A stretch of DNA of 64,000 nt from DUPU01 sp050952465. Its GTDB lineage: Bacteria > Bacillota > Dehalobacteriia > Dehalobacteriales > Dehalobacteriaceae. Made by a program: the position numbers and the translations under genes. Below the pieces are notes generated by a model. That model was not told the DNA's origin, did not search any database, and saw only the letters and a program-made list of their open reading frames with translations. This document shows, piece after piece, positions 35,396 through 42,849 of this stretch; the first letter of the stretch is position 1; every line of letters begins with the position of its first letter. The stretch covers positions 124,001 to 188,000 of the forward strand of contig JBMNKZ010000005.1 in the NCBI GenBank assembly GCA_050952465.1, read 5' to 3'.

Positions 35396-35442
35396 AATGA
35401 AATAATGACACAGCAAAAACGTCCCCCTGTGTCACTCCGTGT

Positions 35443-36036
35443 TCAAGAGTTTGCTTTTACAAATACTATTTCACTGTTTAAGTTGATATCAAAAATATTA
35501 TCTTGTTCAGATAACCGTTTTTCTTCTACAGTAGTGGCTACCTCATTTATCATTTTCCATCCTTTAATAGTTACAGAACCATTGGGATCAGAAGTAAATT
35601 CGGCGTCCTCATTATTACTGGTTTGAAAAAGAAATTCTATGGCAGGCAAAGAATACTGTTTTTTTCTGGTTCTTTTTCCCATTTTAGTTTTTACAATTAT
35701 AGAACCATCGCTTTCAGTATTAGCAATTACTTCACGACCGCTTTTACTTATGGCAATAATCTTATATAAAGAATTTGAAATTGAATTATCTAATTTTACC
35801 CGAACTGAACCATTGTTAGTGCCATCGTATTCTCTAATATAATAAATGGGCTTGGTTGAGCCGATATCATTTTTTTTTAGTTTCTTGTCAATTCTATCGA
35901 TTTCGGCAGGAGGCAACATTTCATCAACGATGATACATTCTTTTTTAAAATGTTTCACCGGATGATGGGTCGAAGATTGAATAAATTTGTCTTTTAAATC
36001 CAAGGGTAATTCCCGTTGACCTATTCTTCTAATCAT
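35443..36036 (-). CDS. hypothetical protein, partner of the zeta-like kinase
   Basis: A 197-residue protein that I do not recognise. It is basic in the middle (KTKMGKRTRKKQYSLP) and appears beta-rich in the second half, with short repeated S-D-G-S / D-P-N-G-S turns (NTESDGSIIV, TSDPNGSVTI). No signal peptide or membrane helix is seen. Its ATG overlaps the stop of the upstream kinase gene (TAATG at 36034-36038), so the two are coupled. An antitoxin, inhibitor or substrate role is possible but unproven. The TGA stop lies in TGAACACGGAG, a diverged extra tip of RAYT copy 6. Confidence 0.65.
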   Translation of the reverse strand: MIRRIGQRELPLDLKDKFIQSSTHHPVKHFKKECIIVDEMLPPAEIDRIDKKLKKNDIGSTKPIYYIREYDGTNNGSVRVKLDNSISNSLYKIIAISKSGREVIANTESDGSIIVKTKMGKRTRKKQYSLPAIEFLFQTSNNEDAEFTSDPNGSVTIKGWKMINEVATTVEEKRLSEQDNIFDINLNSEIVFVKANS

Positions 36037-36845
36037 TAACGACCACCTCGCTTCTTGAATTTATTATATAATACCGAATTAAATACTTCAAGTTGGCCCT
36101 CAAAACGTTCCGCGACCAGTGTAGGTGCCTTTCCATCAACGGAGTTATCGTAGATTTGCAAAACATCAAAGTTATCTTCAATAGCAAAGAAAGTAATGGG
36201 AAAATGCTTATGTGTCCAACGGATAGTATCTTCCGGAACCTTGCGTTTAGTTTCTTGAAATCTTTTTTCAGCTCTTTGAAGGGCAGTATTTAAATCAGCA
36301 TATACTCCCACGATCATCAATGTAAAATTAAAAGTTTTGCACCAGTCAATATAATGAAGAAATTCCCCAGGGGGTGATGACATGGTAGAATCATAGATGA
36401 ATGATAATCCCCGGGATAAGCATTCCCGCATTAATCTAACGGCAATGTGCTTACTTTCTTTGTGAACCAGGCTAGCTGCTTTTAATGAATCAATACATTC
36501 ATATAAAGTATATTCCGGTAATCTATCTTTAATAGAGTCACAATCAATAATAACTATGTGAGGCTCGTTTATAATAGAAGGTAAAATCGAATCCCGAATA
36601 CGGCTTTTACCAGAGCCTGATCCTCCTCCCATAAATACCGCAACCGGTTCTGATGACCTGATGGAATCTTTCAGAATTTCATCAATAATAGTTTCATGAA
36701 GAACAGAGCGTACCTTAACATATTCATGAGTTCCGTCACTATTGTCAGTGGAGAATAGGTCTTCTGTAGTGTTATTTCTGAGGAATCTATCAAAGTATTC
36801 TTTATATTTCTGCAGCTCAACTAAATCCGCTTTTTGGTTTTCCAT
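36036..36845 (-). CDS. zeta-toxin-like P-loop kinase
   Basis: A 269-residue P-loop protein. Walker A is GGGSGSGKS (about residues 75-83), followed by IIDCDSIKDRLPEYT, which matches the catalytic Asp region of zeta/PezT kinases, and by FIYDSTMSSPPG. Zeta toxins phosphorylate UDP-N-acetylglucosamine and poison cell-wall synthesis; distant relatives have other substrates. No epsilon-type antitoxin is upstream; instead the unknown 197-residue gene is coupled downstream. The position next to Wadjet and RAYT sequences suggests a defence or stability module, which is inference. Confidence 0.72.
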   Translation of the reverse strand: MENQKADLVELQKYKEYFDRFLRNNTTEDLFSTDNSDGTHEYVKVRSVLHETIIDEILKDSIRSSEPVAVFMGGGSGSGKSRIRDSILPSIINEPHIVIIDCDSIKDRLPEYTLYECIDSLKAASLVHKESKHIAVRLMRECLSRGLSFIYDSTMSSPPGEFLHYIDWCKTFNFTLMIVGVYADLNTALQRAEKRFQETKRKVPEDTIRWTHKHFPITFFAIEDNFDVLQIYDNSVDGKAPTLVAERFEGQLEVFNSVLYNKFKKRGGR

Positions 36846-37277
36846 AATAAACTCCGATATGACAGTAATTTATTTTAATTAGCTCTAATTAATTCTAATT
36901 AATTTTAAGTCTTAATTACAAAAAATTATAACTAGTACATTTTTATTCTCCGTTAAAACATAATTTCCTCTTTATTCTAACAATTGCAAAAACCAAGTTA
37001 TAAAGGAGAAGTGTATCAAAAATTAAATTATGAAATATCAAGAATGACACACCAAAAACGTCCCCCTGTGTCCCCCTTTTTGCTGAAAAACGTCCCTACC
37101 ACCTATAGAGTGCAGTTAGAACTTTACTTGATTTCTACTGAAAAAGCCAATGTATTTCATGTAAAAACAAGTAAAATAAAGCATTATGCTGTAAATCCAC
37201 ATATATTATATAAAAGGGACTATTATTCAAAGATTTGGGAGCTGGTGGGGTTTTTTAGTTAAAACGGGGGGATTGTT
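36846..37277. other. gene-poor gap with an isolated RAYT right end
   Basis: The segment is A+T-rich. The only clear element is a right-end sequence at 37044-37070 (TGACACACCAAAAACGTCCC, then CCTGTG), identical to other copies but with no matching left end or transposase relic nearby. A 92-codon open frame across it is considered spurious. The last 40 bases lead into the RBS-like GGGGGGA of the next gene. Confidence 0.6.
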
Positions 37278-38102
37278 ATGTGCAAACTTCTTGGTATGAG
37301 TATTTCAGAACCTGTATCATGCGGGTTTTTGTTTCAAGGAGTTGCCGAGAGAGGTAAAAGTAATCCCGACGGCTGGAGTATAGCATTGTATCCTGAAGGA
37401 AGTAAATACACCCAGTTTATCAAGGAACCAATAAGTTTATTATGCTATTTGCTGCAGGCATTTGAAGATATATCCCAAAATTGGAGCGAAGGTAGTTTTA
37501 AAAAATTAGAAAGCATTATGGAAAGATCAAATGACTTTCGAAGTTTCAATTGCTTACTTAGTAATGCTCGCAAGTGGGATGAAATTGACAGACTAATAAA
37601 AGAAGATATGGAAAAGGTTCTATTGCCGGCAGCTGCTATTGATTTTTTAAGGGCCGGAATAGATGACAAGGTTTTGGCATGTGTTCGCTGTTTGACCTTT
37701 TATAAAGAAGGAGTAAGCTTTTGCCGAAAATGCCTTCATGACACAGTTGAATTGGATACATCAATTGCTGATATTATCTTTACCCTTAATGAAAAGGGAT
37801 ACCGGACTGAGTCTTGCTGTTGTGGGGATAGTAGTTTTGGTATTCCTTATGTATGTTTTGGCATTGATATTGTTGGTCTGAATCCTCCGACAAATTTTGA
37901 TTGGCGAAGAGGAGGAGCAAAAAGTGTACTTACCATGATTCCCTATCATAAATCCAAAGGAATAGTTAGGAACAGAATGATGTATTCAATATCTGAAAAA
38001 GTAGTAGAGAAATACAGGGTAAATAATATAGAAGCCCTAAGGAATTGGGCTAATAAATTACCAAACGCAAGTGTGGGGGAAAGCAGGTGGGCAAAAAATT
38101 GA
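37278..38102 (+). CDS. hypothetical protein with a class II amidotransferase-like N terminus and Cys clusters
   Basis: A 274-residue protein. The first ~45 residues (MCKLLGMSISEPVSCGFLFQ, then GKSNPDGWSIALYP) match the start of YafJ/GATase II glutamine amidotransferases, including the Cys2 nucleophile position. The rest of that domain is missing. Residues ~133-155 hold a zinc-ribbon-like CVRCLTF...CRKC, and TESCCCGDSS follows. I do not recognise the C-terminal domain. The 3' end overlaps the epimerase gene by 16 bases, so the two may be co-translated. It could be a rearranged or domain-swapped amidotransferase. Confidence 0.6.
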   Translation: MCKLLGMSISEPVSCGFLFQGVAERGKSNPDGWSIALYPEGSKYTQFIKEPISLLCYLLQAFEDISQNWSEGSFKKLESIMERSNDFRSFNCLLSNARKWDEIDRLIKEDMEKVLLPAAAIDFLRAGIDDKVLACVRCLTFYKEGVSFCRKCLHDTVELDTSIADIIFTLNEKGYRTESCCCGDSSFGIPYVCFGIDIVGLNPPTNFDWRRGGAKSVLTMIPYHKSKGIVRNRMMYSISEKVVEKYRVNNIEALRNWANKLPNASVGESRWAKN

Positions 38103-39142
38103 ATCATCAAAATTCAAATCAATTGAATGACAAAAAAACATATCTAATTACCGGGGCAGCAGGGTTCATTGGATTCTTCCTGGCTAAGAGGCTTTTGAAT
38201 CAAGGTTGCCGAGTGGTGGGGATAGATAATATAAATGACTATTACGATGTAAATTTAAAATATGCGCGTCTGGACAAGCTAAAGCCTTATGAGAAATTCA
38301 TCTTTATTAAAGGCGATATCTCTGATAAGGAAATGGTGATGCAGGCTTTTAGAGATTACCTGCCTAATGTCGTGGTAAATCTGGCGGCTCAAGCCGGAGT
38401 CCGATATTCTTTGGAGAATCCTGATGCCTATATCCAAAGTAATATTCTCGGGTTTTATCATATTATTGAAGCCTGCAGACACCATCCGGTGGATCACTTG
38501 GTTTATGCCTCATCCAGCTCGGTATATGGAGCCAATAAAAAGGTGCCCTTTGAAGAATCGGATTTTGTGGATCATCCGGTGTCCCTTTATGCTGCCACGA
38601 AAAAGTCCAATGAATTGATGGCTCATACTTACAGCCATCTTTATCAGATTCCGGCGACGGGGCTGAGATTTTTTACTGTGTACGGTCCCATGGGGAGGCC
38701 GGATATGGCTTACTTTGGATTTACCAATAGGTACTTTCGCGGGGAACCCATTAGGATATATAATAATGGTGATTTTCAAAATGATCTTTATCGGGATTTT
38801 ACCTATATCGATGATATTGTAGAAGGTGTAGTGAGATTATTAAATAACCCCCCGGCAGGAACTGCTGATTCTGCCGCTCATAGAGTCTTTAACATTGGAA
38901 ACAATAACCCAGAAAAGCTGATGGCGTTTATTTATGCCTTGGAGAAAGCTTTAAGTAAGGCCTTAGGCCGGAAAGTGGAATTTGAAAAAATATTCGAACC
39001 AATTAAGCCCGGGGATGTACCGGCAACCTTTGCATCTACTGATTTATTGCAGGAAGTTGTGGGTTTTAAACCGGCGACATCCATTGAAGAAGGGCTGCAG
39101 AAATTTGCCGATTGGTATGTGGATTATTACAGGGTAAAGTAA
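38087..39142 (+). CDS. NAD-dependent epimerase, probably UDP-glucuronate 4-epimerase
   Basis: A 351-residue extended short-chain dehydrogenase. The NAD motif is TGAAGFIGFFLAKRLL, the active site SSSSVYG and YAATKKSNELMAH, and the C-terminal VFNIGNNNPEKLMAFIYALE is characteristic of CapI/UDP-glucuronate epimerases. These supply UDP-galacturonate for capsule or wall polymers. The GTG start at 38087 lies inside the end of the preceding gene, with GGGGGAAAG upstream. No polysaccharide gene cluster surrounds it here. Substrate is inferred from family resemblance. Confidence 0.85.
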   Translation: MGKKLNHQNSNQLNDKKTYLITGAAGFIGFFLAKRLLNQGCRVVGIDNINDYYDVNLKYARLDKLKPYEKFIFIKGDISDKEMVMQAFRDYLPNVVVNLAAQAGVRYSLENPDAYIQSNILGFYHIIEACRHHPVDHLVYASSSSVYGANKKVPFEESDFVDHPVSLYAATKKSNELMAHTYSHLYQIPATGLRFFTVYGPMGRPDMAYFGFTNRYFRGEPIRIYNNGDFQNDLYRDFTYIDDIVEGVVRLLNNPPAGTADSAAHRVFNIGNNNPEKLMAFIYALEKALSKALGRKVEFEKIFEPIKPGDVPATFASTDLLQEVVGFKPATSIEEGLQKFADWYVDYYRVK

Positions 39143-39522
39143 TGGTAGGGGGCAGGGGGACGTTTGATTTAGATTTTGATTTAGATAACGAAGAAAAAGG
39201 TTTCAGCCCTATAGCCTCCACAGGACAACGGAGAAATATGGAAACAAATCGTCCCTCTGCCACAATTGGATATTGACAGTAATGCTTATTATGTCGTAAT
39301 ATGTAATACGTATAAGAAACATAAGGTATTTTTGAAGCAAAAACAATATAATAAGTAATTGCAAAATGGACTAGAATAAAAAGTTCAAGATGGCTTGGGA
39401 ACAATACAAATTAAATTTTTTTCAGGACGAAAAGGCTAAAAAGTTTTACTTCTGGTGTAGGTAGAAAAAATGGGCGCAGGAAATACCCCCAAGGGATAGG
39501 TATATGGAATTACAATATATTT
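39143..39522. other. intergenic stretch with a second REP-like inverted pair
   Basis: GGCAGGGGGACGTTTGAT at 39151 and ATCGTCCCTCTGCC near 39247 form an imperfect inverted pair about 115 bp apart. They resemble, but are not identical to, the TGACACAGGGGGACG ends. The rest is A+T-rich with no convincing gene up to the transposase stop at 39523. Confidence 0.5.
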
Positions 39523-40971
39523 CTATGCAATGAGTGGCTTCAGACTGCGAATGTATTCATGTTTATGAATGCGGTCAGCAAGAACAACCGTGATTAACTG
39601 GGTAATGCCGGCTAATAATAAATCAGCATGTAATGTCTTTTCATTCTGGGTTCTGCGACCGGCAAGACAAAAACTATCTTTGAAATGGTTAATAGATTTT
39701 TCAACAACGGAACGAATTTTGTAGGTTTTATCCCATTCCTCGGTGCCACGGATTGTACCGGGGTAAGCGCGAAGATTCTTCTCGGGATAAACGTAAAGCA
39801 TTCGTCCGCACAGAGAGTCAGTACAAGGATTATCACAGTGGGTACGGCGGCGATATTTGCCATCGTCGCACTTGTCCCAGGACATTTTAGGGCAGACAAA
39901 TTTAAAAGTTGGAATCCCGCATTTTAGGTTAGATTTGCTGCCTTCCGGTTTCATAGGAAGATTTTGAGGGCAGCAAGGAATACCATCTTCGTTAATGGTA
40001 TAGTCCTGGTTTCCAAGCCCAGAACGAGAATTAAGAGGTATGTATGCTTTTTCAAAATTCAGTTCAGTAAACAGGGATTTATAGATGTTAACCGTGTCAA
40101 AAGCAGCGTCGCCGAGGAAAACCTTTGGATTGATTAAAGGATGCTTATCAAAAAAATCATTAAGAACAGGGATAAGGGCTTTGGCATCTCCAAGGGATTT
40201 ATCTTCTTCGGGAGAATCGGTTTTCTTTTCCACAATAATGTCCGGGTGAGCATCTATGAAATCTTTATTGTAAAAAGAGATGTCACGGACAATACCAAGA
40301 CCGTTGGTAATAATACCAAACTTGAAAACATAGCAAAAATGTCCATTGATGTAGAGCTGTTTAATGGCCTGGTTTGAAGCAGCATGGGAAGGCATGGATT
40401 TATAGGCTGCTTTGTAGGGGTCATAGGAGTTATCGAGCCCCATTGCTTTCTTAAAAGTTTTTAGCTGACTGATAATGCGGTTGGCATACTTGGGATTGTT
40501 TTCAGTAACAAAGGCTTCGATGCCGGAAGTATCGAAGATGGTCATGGAGGCAAGGGATGCATTAATCTTTTGGCATATCGGTTCGGTGACATCAACAAGT
40601 GAATCGAAAAATGATTGTAAGTCCATTAGAAACTCCTGCTTGAACCTGGTGATCTTAGAGGCATCGGGAACCTTCGAAAAACCACAAAAGTCACGAAGTT
40701 CCTTTGAGTATTGGAGAAAGATTAAAAGAAGTGAGTCAGTGGGGATGGAGAAAATTCGCTGAAGGATCAGTGCCCAAAGGAAACCGGAAAGAGGGTATAT
40801 ACGCTTTCTGCCAAAATAGGAATAAAAGTGAGTATAGAAGGAAGCAGGAATAAGTTCCTCAAGATTAATGTTATCTTCAAGAAGCGATAGAAAATGATAT
40901 TTATCGTTTTCAAAAACATTATTACAGTCGGAATAAATATCGGCGAGAGATAATTGTTTAGGCCTTACCAT
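39523..40971 (-). CDS. IS1182/IS5-type DDE transposase
   Basis: A 482-residue transposase with an N-terminal DUF772-like domain (LSGFLWALILQRIFSIPTDS) and the DDE catalytic set: D in MTIFDTSGIEAFV, D in KVFLGDAAFDTVN, E in RSVVEKSINHFKDSF. A Cys-rich segment (CPKMSWDKCDDGKYRRRTHC) lies between the second and third catalytic parts. The frame is intact. TATAACTCC upstream at 40977 is inverted at 41045-41054 (GGAGTTATA), which may mark the promoter or an end, but I could not define both terminal repeats. Confidence 0.82.
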   Translation of the reverse strand: MVRPKQLSLADIYSDCNNVFENDKYHFLSLLEDNINLEELIPASFYTHFYSYFGRKRIYPLSGFLWALILQRIFSIPTDSLLLIFLQYSKELRDFCGFSKVPDASKITRFKQEFLMDLQSFFDSLVDVTEPICQKINASLASMTIFDTSGIEAFVTENNPKYANRIISQLKTFKKAMGLDNSYDPYKAAYKSMPSHAASNQAIKQLYINGHFCYVFKFGIITNGLGIVRDISFYNKDFIDAHPDIIVEKKTDSPEEDKSLGDAKALIPVLNDFFDKHPLINPKVFLGDAAFDTVNIYKSLFTELNFEKAYIPLNSRSGLGNQDYTINEDGIPCCPQNLPMKPEGSKSNLKCGIPTFKFVCPKMSWDKCDDGKYRRRTHCDNPCTDSLCGRMLYVYPEKNLRAYPGTIRGTEEWDKTYKIRSVVEKSINHFKDSFCLAGRRTQNEKTLHADLLLAGITQLITVVLADRIHKHEYIRSLKPLIA

Positions 40972-41142
40972 TAGTTTATAACTCCTTTCCGAGATGTTGT
41001 TTTATTATTGTTTACAACTTAATTTTACCGCATTTTGGAGAGGAGTTATATATAAAAAACGTTAACAAAAGCCTGTATTTATGCGGGCTGCGGTGTTTCG
41101 CAAACGCCTAAAAACAATATAATATAATAAGGAGACGGAATT

Positions 41143-42030
41143 ATGAAAAAAAGTATTATTACATTACCTATTATTATCATTGCTTTGCTTGCTCTAACAT
41201 TTGCCGGTTGTGGTTCTAATGGCAGTTCAGACAGCGATGCAAACCAAGGCGGTGCAGACGTTAGTGCTGTTAAGGTTATCGACATTCCTCTGACTCAAGA
41301 AGAATACGCTTTTGGTGTAGATAAAAATCAACCGGAACTCCTTTCCGAAGTAAATGAATTCATAGCGGAGATTAAATCAGACGGAACATTTGACCAAATT
41401 CTTAACCGTTACTTTGGTGACGGAGAACCTCAAGCCGTTACCTCTGGAAAATTAGATAGTAGTAAGGATCAGTTGGTTGTAGCTACCAATGCCGCCTTTG
41501 AACCCTTTGAATATACTGCCGGCGATAAGTATTACGGTATTGATATGGAAATTGCCGCACTTTTAGCTGAACGCCTTGACAAAGAGCTGGTAATCAGCAA
41601 TATGGATTTTGATGCAGTATGTCTTTCTGTTGGACAAGGTAAAGCCGATATTGCCATGGCCGGTCTTACGATAAAAGAAGATCGAAAAGAATATGTGGAA
41701 TTCTCCGATGCATACTATAATGCCGCTCAGAAAGTTATTGTTAAGGGAGCAGATACAACTTTTGACAATTGCCAAACAGCAGCTGATGTAGAAGAGATTC
41801 TTTCCGGACTTAACAGTGATACAAAAATCGGTATTCAGACAGGAACAACCGGACAATTCTATGTTGAAGGCGATGATGATTGGGGCTTTACTGGATTTGA
41901 TGCAACAAGTGTAGGTTATAAAAACGGTTCTCTTGCTGTCCAGGATATGCTTAACGGTAATATTAACTATGTTATTATTGATGAAGCTCCTGCTCAATGT
42001 ATTTCACAAAGAATTAATGAACTAAACTAA
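41143..42030 (+). CDS. amino-acid ABC transporter binding lipoprotein, apparently circularly permuted
   Basis: A 295-residue family 3 solute-binding protein. A lipoprotein signal ends in LTFAGC (lipid-anchored C23). Residues ~43-92 (VIDIPLTQEEYAFGVDKN through DGTFDQILNRYF) correspond to what is normally the extreme C terminus of this family. The usual N-terminal lobe (QLVVATNAAFEPFEY...) starts only near residue 108, and the protein ends at NYVIIDEAPAQCISQRINEL, just where that terminal segment would be expected. The order is thus permuted relative to typical members. The permease and ATPase genes follow, so it probably supplies a polar amino-acid uptake system. Confidence 0.82.
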   Translation: MKKSIITLPIIIIALLALTFAGCGSNGSSDSDANQGGADVSAVKVIDIPLTQEEYAFGVDKNQPELLSEVNEFIAEIKSDGTFDQILNRYFGDGEPQAVTSGKLDSSKDQLVVATNAAFEPFEYTAGDKYYGIDMEIAALLAERLDKELVISNMDFDAVCLSVGQGKADIAMAGLTIKEDRKEYVEFSDAYYNAAQKVIVKGADTTFDNCQTAADVEEILSGLNSDTKIGIQTGTTGQFYVEGDDDWGFTGFDATSVGYKNGSLAVQDMLNGNINYVIIDEAPAQCISQRINELN

Positions 42031-42092
42031 CTAAACTAAATAGACTAAATGAAGTAATTAAATGATTAATTAATAATTAAAAATAATCCTGT

Positions 42093-42120
42093 AATACTCC
42101 GCTAAAATGGGCGGAGTATT
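42093..42120 (+). promoter_or_regulatory. intercistronic hairpin between binding protein and permease
   Basis: AATACTCCGC (42093-42102) pairs perfectly with GCGGAGTATT (42111-42120) around an 8-base loop. No T tract follows, so it is more likely a stabilising or attenuating hairpin that raises binding-protein mRNA relative to the downstream genes. Confidence 0.6.
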
Positions 42121-42135
42121 GTAACTTTAGGTGAT

Positions 42136-42849
42136 ATGATGGGAAATTTTGATAAGAAATTAGAAATATTTTGGGAAATTTTTTATGCCCATAATGGTTA
42201 TATAAAAGTCCTAACCGGATTTCAAAACACTATGTATATTGCTATTGTGGGACTGGCGATAGGAATTGTCATCGGTACGCTAATTGCTATTGTCAAAGTA
42301 ATTCCCCAAAAAAATAGATTGCCTAGAATACTAAACAGTATTTGTGGTTTTTATGTGGGATTGTTCAGAGGGACACCAATAGTAGTGCAGCTTTTGGTAG
42401 GATATTATGTCATCCTGCCTTTGATTGGTGTTAATATGCCGGCATTGAATGTATGCGTTTTGGTATTTGGTTTTAACAGTGGTGCTTACGTTTCGGAAAT
42501 TATGAGAAGCGGCATCTTGTCTGTTGACCCTGGTCAGATGGAAGCAGGACGTGCCGTTGGTCTCAGCTATGGCGTGACCATGTTAAAAATTGTTGTTCCT
42601 CAAGCAATAAAAAATATCCTCCCGACTCTGGGCAATGAATTTATCACCTTGATTAAGGAAACATCAGTTGTCAGCTTTGTCGGTGCAGCAGATCTCTACG
42701 TTGCATTTAACTATATTGGTTCTAACAGTTATGAGTTTATGGTTCCCTACCTTGTTATGGCGATAATTTATATTGGCTTAGTTGCCTTAGCAGCTATGCT
42801 GGTAAAACTGATGGAAAGGAGCCTAAGAAAAAGTGATAGACGTAATTAA
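42136..42849 (+). CDS. amino-acid ABC transporter permease
   Basis: A 237-residue HisM/GlnP-type inner-membrane permease with about five transmembrane helices. The EAA loop that contacts the ATPase reads MEAGRAVGLSYGVTMLKIVV, followed by PQAIKNILPTLGNEFITLIK, both family signatures. TTTAGGTGAT precedes ATG 42136 (a second ATG follows directly). The gene overlaps the ATPase by 17 bases. It forms the pore for the substrate delivered by the upstream lipoprotein. Confidence 0.93.
   Translation: MMGNFDKKLEIFWEIFYAHNGYIKVLTGFQNTMYIAIVGLAIGIVIGTLIAIVKVIPQKNRLPRILNSICGFYVGLFRGTPIVVQLLVGYYVILPLIGVNMPALNVCVLVFGFNSGAYVSEIMRSGILSVDPGQMEAGRAVGLSYGVTMLKIVVPQAIKNILPTLGNEFITLIKETSVVSFVGAADLYVAFNYIGSNSYEFMVPYLVMAIIYIGLVALAAMLVKLMERSLRKSDRRN

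Larger units (their letters stand above)
32354..35434 (+). mobile_element. complete RAYT element (copy 6), interrupted by an IS1182-type element
   Basis: The left tip is doubled (TAACACAGGGG at 32354, TAACACAGGGGGACGC at 32365), and the right end ACGTCCCCCTGTGTCA finishes at 35434. It contains the intact REP-associated tyrosine transposase gene (34409-35188). Between the left end and that gene an IS1182-type element sits at 32466-34369. Each element end can itself fold (TGACACA...TGTGTCA), like a REP palindrome. This is the only copy in the window with an intact transposase and so a candidate driver for the smaller copies. Confidence 0.82.

Noticed and set aside
10411..37262. Short open frames starting MTHQKRPPV or MTQQKRPPV at several places (about 13919-13686, 35405-35626, 36984-37262 and others)
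   Set aside because: The sequence is simply the element end ATGACACACCAAAAACGTCCCCC read as codons. The frames differ after the repeat and have no RBS, so they are artefacts of the repeat family.
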